57,082 nt of DNA, taken from positions 1 through 57,082 of the forward strand of contig NZ_JAIDEN010000087.1 in assembly GCF_029054785.1 (NCBI RefSeq), written 5' to 3'. Source of the stretch: Duncaniella sp. Lineage in GTDB: Bacteria; Bacteroidota; Bacteroidia; Bacteroidales; Muribaculaceae. Made by a program: the position numbers and the translations under genes. This document shows, one piece after another, positions 32,490 to 40,776 of the stretch (the first letter of the stretch is position 1; every line of letters begins with the position of its first letter). A model generated the notes under the pieces. It was not told where the DNA came from, searched no databases, and was given only the letters and a program-made list of their open reading frames with translations.

Positions 32490-34502
32490 TTATTTCAATG
32501 TTCGATATTGTTTTGAGTAGCGGAGCACCTGCGGAAGGTAGTTTTCCTCGTAGCTTACAGTGACATCGGTGATGTTTCCGTCCTTGTCGGTGACAGGGGT
32601 GTAGACGGGGTTGACGAAGCCTTTGTAAGGAGCGATGTCCAGTTTTGCGTAGCGGTCGAGGACTTCTTTGTGGAGATCCTGATCGACTTTCACACCGTAG
32701 GTTTCCACAAGATCGCGTCCGGCCTGATAGTCACCCTCGCTCTTGATGCGCTGCACTTCGCCGAGGAGCTGGCCGAAGAGTTCGCGCAGCTTGTTGTAGT
32801 CGTTGATCTTGACGAAAGTCTTGCCGTCGCGCTTGACCATCTCGATGACGTTGTCGGCTTTGCCTTTTTCATAGACCCATTTGGAGATGAGCTGACGGTT
32901 GCGCATGTGGGCTTCTTCCACATCCTTGCCCGGTTCGATTCGCATCAGCTGGGTCATCAGGCCGTTGAGGATGAATTTATAGTATTCGGCCTTGTAGGCA
33001 TCAGGATTGTCGAGCAGGCCGAGCTCAAGAAGTTTGGGATCGCCAAGATAGTAGAGCGCGAAGAGGTCGGCACGGGCTTCTTCAAGTGTTGATCCGTGAG
33101 CTTTCAGTGCATCGGGGTCGACTCCGGGGAGCAGACGGCCTGAGGCGTGGCCAAGACATTCGTGAAGGTCGGTGTGGAGGTTGTCGGTGATGAAGAGGTA
33201 TTTGTCCATGAGGTCGGAGGTTTCCTTGTCGATGACAAACTCTTCGTTGAATCCGTTGCCGTGAGAAGCCTTGTCATAGGCGTCGGTGATGTTTTCAAGT
33301 GTCACCGATTTTGAACCGTGGGCGGCGCGGATCCAGTTGGCGTTGGGGAGATTGATTCCGATCGGGGTTGCGGGATAGGCGTCACCGGCGAGAATTGCTG
33401 CTGTGATCACCTTGGCGCTCACGCCTTTGACCTTGTCCTTGCGGAAGCGGGGATCTACCGGAGAGTTCTGTTCGAACCATTCGGCGTTGCCTGAGATGAC
33501 CTCAGTGCGGTGAGAGGCTTCAAGATTCTTGAAGTTTACGATTGATTCGTAGGCGCCGGTCATGCCGAGGGGATCGCCGTAGCTTTCAATGAAGCCGTTG
33601 ATGAAGTCGACCTGTGAATCGGTGTCTTCAACCCATGCGATGGAGTAGTTGTCGAAGGTTTTCAGATCGCCGGTGCGGTAATAGTCGATAAGTTTGTTGA
33701 TGATTCCGCGCTGGGTGTCGTTTTCTGCATATTCAGCGGCTTTTCCGAGCAGCTCGATAATTTTCGAGATTGATTCAGAATAGAGACCGCCGACTTTGTA
33801 GACCTGCTCGATGACTTTGCCGTCCTGCTTGATGAGGCGGGTGTTGAGACCCCATGAAACCGGAGTTGCATCGGTGGTGTCTTTAAGAGCGTTGTAGAAG
33901 TTCTCGACTTCGGCCTGGGTGATTCCGTCGTAAAGATTGTTGGCCGAGGTGAGGATGAGGTCCTGGCCTTCGGCCTGGTTGACGCGCTTGGGCATCACTG
34001 TCGGGTCGAAAATGACGGTCAGAAGTGTCTCAAGGTCTTTGGGCTGCTGCTCGGCGGGAAGTTTAGCGGCCTGGGCGGCAAGGAATTCGCGGCTGAACGC
34101 AGGTGTGAACTTGTCCATCGAGTAGTGGTGATGGATGCCGTTGGCAAATTCGATCTGCTTCAGATAGAGTTCGAGCGCGCTGAATTCAGGGCTTTCGCGG
34201 TCTCCGTCAAAGGAAGTGTAGACGTTTTCAATCAGGTCGCGGATAGCGAGGTTGTATTTTCCGTTCTGATCCCAGAGCATGTCACGACCGGTGATGGCCG
34301 CTTCGGTCAGATAGTAGATTAATATGCGCTGCTGAGGGGTCAGTTTCTCAAAATCGGGCACTTTGTATCGAAGGATTTCGATATCGGCAAATCTGTCGAC
34401 GTTATAGTTGAAGTCGTCAGCCGTTTCCTGTGTGGCCTTGGAGCCACAGGCTGTGATTGCCATTGCTGCCATTGCTGGAACAAAAAATTTGGTTAATGAC
34501 AT
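32490..34502 (-). CDS. Dipeptidyl peptidase III-family (M49) lipoprotein
   Basis: 670 residues. The signal peptide ends in the lipobox ITAC-G (Cys19), so the protein is lipid-anchored. HECLGH (His447, Glu448, His452) is the HExxGH zinc motif unique to M49, and EEARADLFALYYL supplies the third ligand. Family enzymes release N-terminal dipeptides; the B. thetaiotaomicron homologue has been characterised structurally. Envelope location and surrounding genes suggest oligopeptide scavenging. It follows rlmI after 28 bp and is followed by the secreted nuclease after 41 bp. Confidence 0.93.
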   Translation of the reverse strand: MSLTKFFVPAMAAMAITACGSKATQETADDFNYNVDRFADIEILRYKVPDFEKLTPQQRILIYYLTEAAITGRDMLWDQNGKYNLAIRDLIENVYTSFDGDRESPEFSALELYLKQIEFANGIHHHYSMDKFTPAFSREFLAAQAAKLPAEQQPKDLETLLTVIFDPTVMPKRVNQAEGQDLILTSANNLYDGITQAEVENFYNALKDTTDATPVSWGLNTRLIKQDGKVIEQVYKVGGLYSESISKIIELLGKAAEYAENDTQRGIINKLIDYYRTGDLKTFDNYSIAWVEDTDSQVDFINGFIESYGDPLGMTGAYESIVNFKNLEASHRTEVISGNAEWFEQNSPVDPRFRKDKVKGVSAKVITAAILAGDAYPATPIGINLPNANWIRAAHGSKSVTLENITDAYDKASHGNGFNEEFVIDKETSDLMDKYLFITDNLHTDLHECLGHASGRLLPGVDPDALKAHGSTLEEARADLFALYYLGDPKLLELGLLDNPDAYKAEYYKFILNGLMTQLMRIEPGKDVEEAHMRNRQLISKWVYEKGKADNVIEMVKRDGKTFVKINDYNKLRELFGQLLGEVQRIKSEGDYQAGRDLVETYGVKVDQDLHKEVLDRYAKLDIAPYKGFVNPVYTPVTDKDGNITDVTVSYEENYLPQVLRYSKQYRTLK

Positions 34503-34530
34503 GGTTGAGATTGGTTAAGAGTTTTTTTAC

Positions 34531-35724
34531 TTATTCAACGTAGACTACGAGTCCTTTGAGATATTCTCCTTCGGGATGATAGATGTTGACCGGGTGGTCG
34601 GCGGGCTGGGTGAGCTGGTGGAGGATGCGCACACGGCGGCCCGACATGGCGGCTGCCGTGAAGACAGCCAGGCGGAACTGCTCCTTGCTGATGGCCTGGG
34701 AGCAGGAGAAGGTGAAGAGCACTCCTCCGGGGGCTATTTTCTCGAATGCGGCGGCGTTGAGGCGGCGGTAGCCGATCATCGCGTTGCGGATGGCGCTGCG
34801 GTGTTTCGCAAAGGCCGGCGGGTCGAGAATGATCAGGTCATAGGCGCCTTTTTCAACTTTGGCAAGATATTTGAAGGCGTCTTCGGCGTAGGATTTGTGG
34901 CGTGAGTCGCCGGGGAAGTTCAGGTCGATGTTGGCGTCGGTCAGGGTGATCGCTTTGGCTGAACTGTCGACGGAGTGGACCAGTTCGGCCTCGCCACGCA
35001 TCGCATAGACCGAGAAGCCTCCGGTGTAGCAGAACATGTTGAGCACACGTGCTCCCTTGCTGTATTTCTGAAGCAGCGAGCGGTTGTCGCGCTGGTCGAC
35101 GAAGAAGCCTGTTTTCTGTCCTTTGAGCCAGTCGATGTTGAATTTCAGACCGTTTTCAACGGCGATGTTCGTGTTGTAGCCGCCGATGATGTAATCGTTG
35201 ACCGGGTCGAGACGCGCTTTGAAGGGGAGGGTGGTCTCGGATTTGTAGTAGACGTTCCTGATTCCGGCTCCGGGCAGGCGGGTGAGTTCTTCCGCTATGG
35301 TCTTGCGGGCATAGTGCATGCCGGGGCTGTGGGCCTGCAATACGGCGGTGTCACCGTAGATGTCGACCACGCATCCGGGCAGGAAGTCGCCTTCGCCGTG
35401 GACCAGACGGAAGGTCGAGTTGTCGGGGCGGATGAGCCCCAGGCGCTGGCGCAGCTCCCAGGCGTGGCGCAGACGTGAGGCATAGAAGTCGCTGTCGATG
35501 GCTGAATCGGTGTTTTCGAGCATTCTGACGGCTATGGAGCCTATTTCATAGTGGCCGGTTCCGAGACAGCGGCCGTCGGCAGCTTCGACTCTGACGGTCT
35601 CTCCTTCTTCAAGACCGTCAGGGAGTGAGGCTATCGCTCCTGAAAATACCCAGGGGTGGAAGCGCAGGAGTGATTCTTCTTTTCCGCGCTTCAGTGTTAT
35701 TGTTTTAAGTTGGGATGATGACAT
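34531..35724 (-). CDS. 23S rRNA m5C methyltransferase RlmI-like
   Basis: 397 residues. N-terminal PUA domain (about 1-75, HPWVFSGAI), a middle RlmI domain (GLKFNIDWLKGQKTGFFVDQRDNR) and the Rossmann SAM domain with VLNMFCYTGGFSVYA, ILDPPAFAKHR and FSCSQ, where the Cys is the usual catalytic position. It is of the RlmI/YccW type, which methylates C1962 of 23S rRNA, although orthology to RlmI rather than a sister enzyme is not proved. Cytosolic. It lies 83 bp downstream of rseP, with a palindromic repeat in the gap. Confidence 0.9.
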   Translation of the reverse strand: MSSSQLKTITLKRGKEESLLRFHPWVFSGAIASLPDGLEEGETVRVEAADGRCLGTGHYEIGSIAVRMLENTDSAIDSDFYASRLRHAWELRQRLGLIRPDNSTFRLVHGEGDFLPGCVVDIYGDTAVLQAHSPGMHYARKTIAEELTRLPGAGIRNVYYKSETTLPFKARLDPVNDYIIGGYNTNIAVENGLKFNIDWLKGQKTGFFVDQRDNRSLLQKYSKGARVLNMFCYTGGFSVYAMRGEAELVHSVDSSAKAITLTDANIDLNFPGDSRHKSYAEDAFKYLAKVEKGAYDLIILDPPAFAKHRSAIRNAMIGYRRLNAAAFEKIAPGGVLFTFSCSQAISKEQFRLAVFTAAAMSGRRVRILHQLTQPADHPVNIYHPEGEYLKGLVVYVE

Positions 35725-35784
35725 ATCGTGACAATGGTTGGGGTGGGGTGAAGTGGGAGAGAATCAGGCCTTGGATATACCTTT

Positions 35785-35808
35785 AGAGGTTGTTTTTAAA
35801 CAACCTCT
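35785..35808. repeat. Palindrome made from the MITE terminal repeat
   Basis: AGAGGTTGTTT (35785-35795), two T, AAACAACCTCT (35798-35808): a perfect palindrome with 11-base arms. Its right part TTGTTTTTAAACAACCTCT equals the outer 19 bases of the element ends at 12341-12568 and the solo end at 7839-7866. It lies between rseP and rlmI, and its last base is shared with the rseP stop codon (35808-35810). It may be the fused ends of an excised copy. Confidence 0.75.
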
Positions 35809-37163
35809 TATTTGAAGAAGGCTCTGAAGATGTCGTTGCCGTTGGCGTAGAGCAGGAGCAGCAGCAGGAATGCCATGCCGATGTACTGGGCCACGATCAG
35901 CACCTTTTCAGGGGCCTGTTTGCGGGTGATGATTTCCCAGAGCAGGAACATGACGTGGCCGCCGTCAAGTCCGGGGATCGGAATGATGTTCATGAAGGCG
36001 AGCGCCACGGAGAGGAAGGCTGTGATTTCCCAGAAGCTGAGCCAGTTCCAGCGTTCGGGGAACATGTTGCCGATCGCACCGAAGCCGCCGAGGCTCTCTG
36101 CGCCTTCCTGCGAGAAGACATGCTTCATCGAGCTTACGTAGTTGGAGAGGGTAGTCGTGCCGATTTCCCAGCCTTTGGGGAAGGATGCGAAAAAGCCGTA
36201 GTCGACGGTGACAGGCTCATAGACAGCGGTGATCGGTCTGAGCTGGAAGCCGAGTTTGCCGTGTTCGTTGGGAGTGACCGGGATGCTGAGGGTCTTGCCG
36301 TCGCGCTCGATGGTCAGAGTGGTTTCCTTTCCGGCGCTTTCGACAAGGGCCGGGGTCAGTTCGGTGAACGACGGGGTCGCGGTCTGTCCCACGGCCACAA
36401 TGTGGTCCCCCTCTTCGAGTCCGGCTTTGGCTGCGGCCTCGCCGGGGACGATGCGGTCTATGTAGACCGGCAGACGGTAGGCCAGGAAGCCTTTGTCGTC
36501 GTTCAGGCGGAAGATGAAGTCATCGGGAATGCGGATGTCGACTGTGTCGCGGTGGTTGCGGATGACAGTGACCACGTCGGCGTCAGCCATCTGATAGGGA
36601 TAGTCTCCTTTGGATGCGTCGAGGAGTTTGCCGTCGGCCATATAGGGGATGTCGCCGTTGCGGAATCCGGCTTTCTGAGCTGCGGGTGCGAAGTCAAAGC
36701 CTTCTGTGGCAGCTTCAAATGGGATATATTGCGATCCCCAGTGCATGGCGATGCCTGCGTAGATCAGGATGGCGAGGATGAAGTTGAAGAGAACGCCGCC
36801 GAGCATCACCAGCAGTCGTTGCCAGGCCGGTTTGGTGCGGAATTCCCAGGGCTTGGGTTCCTGTTTCATCTGTTCGGTGTCCATCGACTCGTCGATCATG
36901 CCAGAGATCTTGCAGTAGCCTCCGAGCGGGAGCCAGCCTATGCCGTATTCGGTGTCGCGCCATGAGCTTTTGTTGGGATCGGCGTCCTTTTTGGCTTTTG
37001 GTTTCCACTTGACCAGCGAGAAGTAGGGGTCGAAAAACATGTAGAACTTCTCGACACGGATGCCGAAAATGCGGGCGAATATGAAGTGGCCGAACTCATG
37101 GATGATCACGAGAAAGGCCAGGGCCACTATGAGCTGAAGAGCTTTTATGAGGAATGTTTCCAT
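35808..37163 (-). CDS. rseP: RIP zinc metalloprotease RseP (site-2 protease)
   Basis: 451 residues. HEFGH (His22, Glu23, His26) lies in the first membrane helix and the LDG motif (IPGLDGGH) in a C-terminal helix, the two halves of the intramembrane active site. Two PDZ-like segments lie between (about 150-300, with PGEAAAKAGLEEGDHI). RseP cleaves membrane-anchored anti-sigma factors and leftover signal peptides. It follows dxr after 38 bp, a common order in bacteria. The 3' end reaches a palindromic repeat that supplies part of the stop codon context, so the reading frame may have been shortened or changed there. Confidence 0.95.
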   Translation of the reverse strand: METFLIKALQLIVALAFLVIIHEFGHFIFARIFGIRVEKFYMFFDPYFSLVKWKPKAKKDADPNKSSWRDTEYGIGWLPLGGYCKISGMIDESMDTEQMKQEPKPWEFRTKPAWQRLLVMLGGVLFNFILAILIYAGIAMHWGSQYIPFEAATEGFDFAPAAQKAGFRNGDIPYMADGKLLDASKGDYPYQMADADVVTVIRNHRDTVDIRIPDDFIFRLNDDKGFLAYRLPVYIDRIVPGEAAAKAGLEEGDHIVAVGQTATPSFTELTPALVESAGKETTLTIERDGKTLSIPVTPNEHGKLGFQLRPITAVYEPVTVDYGFFASFPKGWEIGTTTLSNYVSSMKHVFSQEGAESLGGFGAIGNMFPERWNWLSFWEITAFLSVALAFMNIIPIPGLDGGHVMFLLWEIITRKQAPEKVLIVAQYIGMAFLLLLLLYANGNDIFRAFFK

Positions 37164-37201
37164 TATGTTTTAATTGAAATTATGGATGCCGCGGTCTTGG
37201 A

Positions 37202-38371
37202 TCATGCGCCGGCAAAGACTTTTTTCAGATTTTCTTCGGTGAATTTGATTGTCGCGTTGTGGGTGGCCACATAGTCATCGAGCGACGGAGTGGCTATGAA
37301 GTCGATTGCTTCGAGTGCGTCGGTGATGCTGCGATAGATGGCCGGGAAGGTGATCCGTCCTTCAAGGAAGGCCCGGACGGCCACTTCATTTGCCGCATTG
37401 ATGATGCAGGCCGCGTTGCCGCCGCGTTTCAGGGCGTAGGGTGCCAGTGTCAGGCAGGGAAATTTTTCTGAATCGGGCTTCTCGAAAGTCAGCGATGAGT
37501 AGTCGGCGAGGCTGAGGGGCCGCTCGGAGGAGGGCAGACGCGAGGCGTCGCCGAGCGCATAGCGGATCGGAAGACGCATGTCGGGGATGCCGAGCTGGGC
37601 TTTGACGGCGCCGTCGATGAACTCTACCATCGAGTGGATGATCGACTGCGGATGCACGACGGCTTCGATCCTTTCAGGCTCGATGTCGAAAAGCCAGCGG
37701 GCTTCGATGATTTCAAAGGCCTTGTTGAGCATGGTGGCAGAGTCGATCGTGATCTTGGCTCCCATCTGCCAGCGGGGATGGAGAAGGGCCTCGCGGGCGG
37801 TCATTCCGGCTATCTGTGCGCTGTCCATCGTGCGGAAGGGGCCTCCGGAGGCGGTGATGATCAGCTTGTTGACAGAGCCTTTCTCTTCGCCGACAAGACA
37901 CTGGTAGATGGCTGAATGTTCTGAGTCGACGGGGATGACTTTGGATTTTGACTCTGCCAGAAGGCGGCTGACAAGCTCGCCGGCCACGACGAGAGTCTCC
38001 TTGTTGGCCAGGGCGATCTCTTTGCCCGAACGGATTGCGCGGACGGTCGGCAGCAGACCGCTGTAACCGACAGTGGCCGTGACCACGGTGTCGAAATCGT
38101 CGCGGTCCATCGCGTCGGCGATCGCATCGGCTCCGGCGGCGGTCTCGATCCCTAAGGGAGCAAGGGCCTCGCGAAGGCGTGAATATTTCGACTCGTCGGC
38201 AATGACAGCGAGAGCCGGACGGTGTCTGCGGGCCTGCTCGATCAGTTCGTCGACTTTCGAGCCTGCCGTGAGCACCGTAGCCTTGAAGCGCTCAGGAAAA
38301 TGGGAGATCACATCAAGTGTCTGCGTTCCGATCGATCCCGTAGAGCCGAGGATTGCTATATTATGTGGCAT
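37202..38371 (-). CDS. dxr: 1-deoxy-D-xylulose 5-phosphate reductoisomerase
   Basis: 389 residues. NADPH-dependent second enzyme of the MEP isoprenoid pathway (DXP to MEP). ILGSTGSIG near the N-terminus is the nucleotide-binding loop; LANKET, PVDSEHSAIYQ and TASGGPFR line the active site; ATML and NAANEVAV complete the family pattern. Cytosolic. The -7 box TATTTTTG (38421 to 38414) is upstream on the minus strand. It heads the dxr-rseP transcript, divergent from the TPR protein gene. Confidence 0.96.
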   Translation of the reverse strand: MPHNIAILGSTGSIGTQTLDVISHFPERFKATVLTAGSKVDELIEQARRHRPALAVIADESKYSRLREALAPLGIETAAGADAIADAMDRDDFDTVVTATVGYSGLLPTVRAIRSGKEIALANKETLVVAGELVSRLLAESKSKVIPVDSEHSAIYQCLVGEEKGSVNKLIITASGGPFRTMDSAQIAGMTAREALLHPRWQMGAKITIDSATMLNKAFEIIEARWLFDIEPERIEAVVHPQSIIHSMVEFIDGAVKAQLGIPDMRLPIRYALGDASRLPSSERPLSLADYSSLTFEKPDSEKFPCLTLAPYALKRGGNAACIINAANEVAVRAFLEGRITFPAIYRSITDALEAIDFIATPSLDDYVATHNATIKFTEENLKKVFAGA

Positions 38372-38413
38372 AGAATTTCTTTAGTGTTATGGATGCACTG
38401 CATATAAGAACTG

Positions 38414-38472
38414 CAAAAATACGGAAAAATCCTTATTTTGGCATGATTTTTGCGGGAATAATAGTAAATTTG
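38414..38472. promoter_or_regulatory. Divergent promoters of dxr and the TPR gene
   Basis: Minus strand TATTTTTG (38421 to 38414) serves dxr; plus strand TAAATTTG (38465-38472) serves the TPR gene 17 nt before its ATG. Both fit TAnnTTTG. No clear -33 at the preferred 19-base spacing. Confidence 0.55.
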
Positions 38473-38488
38473 CATATATTCGAACACT

Positions 38489-40708
38489 ATGAACCATCAT
38501 ATAGATATTTCCGGAGACATTGACCGTCTCCTTGCCTCAGGGCGTGTCAACGATGCCATTGACCTCATCGACAATGCCGCTTCTTCGCTCGGTGTCATTG
38601 CCGAGATCAATTCCGCCACCTCGCGTCTGCGCGAAAGCTACCGGCTGATGACCCACTATGCTCTCCAGGGCTTCCCGGATCCGTCGCGTCCGCAGCTGTT
38701 TGCCGAACTCTGCGGCTCGGTGCGCTCTCTGGCCGACGATCTTCACCGCCGTTCTCGCATAGCCGATGCGCCGACCCTGTATTTCAATACTTTGCGCTAT
38801 CAGCTCAACCGCCGTGACCTGACGGTAGCTGCCCTGATCGGCGAGTACCACCGTGTCAACCGCCGTCTTCAGATGGCGATGCTCACCGAGGATGTCGAAA
38901 AGGCCGGACGCGAGCTGACAGCCCGTTCCGAGTCGCTCGAAAAGGAGATTTTCAACTTCATCTGGACCACGGCGCCGCTGACTGTCGACGATGCCGCCGC
39001 CATCGGTAACGTCATTTCCGACCCCTCGCTTCCGCGCCATTTCAAGCTGCTCTGCATTGCCGCTGTCATGATGGGCGAGCTTGAATATCACGACGAGCGC
39101 CGTCTGCGTCTGCTGATGGATGCCTATACGGCTGACGACAACGAGGTCTCTGTCCGCGCGCTCTGCTCGCTGCTGATCGTGATGTCGGTGCGCCGCGACC
39201 GTCCCTTCTCCCCCTCGCTCTTGCGCCGTTTCGATTCGCTGCGCGAGGAGCCGCGCTGGCACTCTGACGTGCGCATGGCTTTCATGCAGTTCATCCGCGC
39301 GCGTGACACCGAGCGCATAGGCCGCAAGCTGACTGACGAGGTGATCCCCGAAATGATGAAACTCCGCCCGGAGATCGAGAAACTCGGAAAGAAACCCCTC
39401 GATCCGGAGGCTATGGAGGAAAATCCCGAATGGGCCGAACTCCTCGACAAATCAGGTATTTCCGACAAGCTGAAAGAGCTTCAGGAGATCCAGGAAGAGG
39501 GCGGCGATGTCATGATGGTGACTTTCAGCAATCTCAAGACCTTCCCCTTCTTCAACGATATTTCCAACTGGTTCCTGCCTTTCCACTCCTCCCATTCGGC
39601 TGTCGCTTCGAGCGGCGATGCTTCGGTCAGGTTCCTCGGCGAGATCATGGACTCGGCCCCGATGTTCTGTGACGGCGATAAATATTCCATCGTGCTGTCG
39701 CTTTCCCATGTGCCTGCCTCGCAGAAAGAGATGATGGCCTCGCAGCTGAAAGCCCACTCGGCCCAGATGGCTGCCATGAGTGCCGGCGATCTGTCAGGCG
39801 GTCCGATGCAGGACCGTGAGAGAGTGGCCCGCAGCTACGTTCAGGACATCTACCGCTTCTTCAGGCTCTTCCGCCGCAAGGGGGAGTTCCGCGATCCTTT
39901 TGCCGTGGCCTCGTCACTGAATCTCGTGACTCTCCCGCAGCTTTCCGAGGTGTTTGACGATGCCGACACCCTGCGTCTGGTCGGCGAGTTCTATTTCCGT
40001 CACCAGCACTATGCCGACGCTTTCGATCTCTTCGACCGTCTGTCATTCAAGATGCCCCCCTCGGCTGAACTTTTCCAGAAGATGGGCTACTGCATGCAGA
40101 TGGGCGGCAATCTCGCCGAGGCCATCCGCTATTATGAGCAGAGCGAGCTGCTGAACTCACAGAGCGAATGGACTGTCAAGCGTCTCGCTTTCTGCCACCG
40201 TCAGAACGGCGACTGGGAAAAGGCTCTGTCATATTATGTCCGTGTGGCTGCTTCGCGCCCCGACGATGCGGCTCTCGCCCTCAACATGGGACGTTGCCAC
40301 ATGCTCTGCGGTCGCTATGAAGAGGCACTGAAGCTGTTCTACAAAGTAGAATTCCTCGCCGGAGAGTCGGACCGCTCCTCGCGGCCTATTGTCCGCTGCT
40401 CGCTGCTGTCAGGCGACTTCGACCGTGCGCGCCGCTATTCCGGGCTGATCCTCTCCCGCGAGCCTGCCGCCTCCGATCTTCTTGCCGCAGGCCATCTTGA
40501 AGTCCTGAGCGGAAACTTGCAGACGGCTGTCGAGCGCTATGCCTCGTCGATCGCCGCGCGCAATTTCGACCGTGATGATTTCATGCGCGATTTCGAGGCC
40601 GACCGTCATCTTTTCGAGACATTTCCCGCTCCTGACCGTCTGACCCTCGGCCTCCTGCTCGACGATTCCTTCCGCCGTGCCTCCGAACTCGGCCAAAGCA
40701 TCGGCTGA
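38489..40708 (+). CDS. Tetratricopeptide repeat protein
   Basis: 739 residues, no signal peptide and no membrane helix, so probably cytosolic. The N-terminal 300 residues are helical and Arg-rich with no known domain; a Glu-rich segment follows (about 290-340). From about residue 500 to 680 several TPR-like helix pairs appear (ADAFDLFDRLSFKMPPSAELF, AEAIRYYEQSELLNSQ, EKALSYYVRVAASRPDDA, EEALKLFYKVEF). Likely a scaffold or binding protein; the partner is unknown. It precedes the M3 peptidase gene by 68 bp. Confidence 0.83.
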   Translation: MNHHIDISGDIDRLLASGRVNDAIDLIDNAASSLGVIAEINSATSRLRESYRLMTHYALQGFPDPSRPQLFAELCGSVRSLADDLHRRSRIADAPTLYFNTLRYQLNRRDLTVAALIGEYHRVNRRLQMAMLTEDVEKAGRELTARSESLEKEIFNFIWTTAPLTVDDAAAIGNVISDPSLPRHFKLLCIAAVMMGELEYHDERRLRLLMDAYTADDNEVSVRALCSLLIVMSVRRDRPFSPSLLRRFDSLREEPRWHSDVRMAFMQFIRARDTERIGRKLTDEVIPEMMKLRPEIEKLGKKPLDPEAMEENPEWAELLDKSGISDKLKELQEIQEEGGDVMMVTFSNLKTFPFFNDISNWFLPFHSSHSAVASSGDASVRFLGEIMDSAPMFCDGDKYSIVLSLSHVPASQKEMMASQLKAHSAQMAAMSAGDLSGGPMQDRERVARSYVQDIYRFFRLFRRKGEFRDPFAVASSLNLVTLPQLSEVFDDADTLRLVGEFYFRHQHYADAFDLFDRLSFKMPPSAELFQKMGYCMQMGGNLAEAIRYYEQSELLNSQSEWTVKRLAFCHRQNGDWEKALSYYVRVAASRPDDAALALNMGRCHMLCGRYEEALKLFYKVEFLAGESDRSSRPIVRCSLLSGDFDRARRYSGLILSREPAASDLLAAGHLEVLSGNLQTAVERYASSIAARNFDRDDFMRDFEADRHLFETFPAPDRLTLGLLLDDSFRRASELGQSIG

Positions 40709-40776
40709 TTACTATCTTAGCTATCCCCATTTTTACTGAACTCTCAGCGCCCTCAGGGCCTTCATATACAAAGAAT

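Noticed and set aside
33460..33490. GTTCGAACC as a possible tRNA T-arm
   Set aside because: It lies inside the M49 peptidase gene and no cloverleaf can be formed around it. No tRNA was found in the window.
35790..36965. 391-codon open frame on the plus strand
   Set aside because: Opposite rseP, which has both halves of its active site. Composition Gly/Asp/Glu/Val-rich, typical of an antisense shadow.
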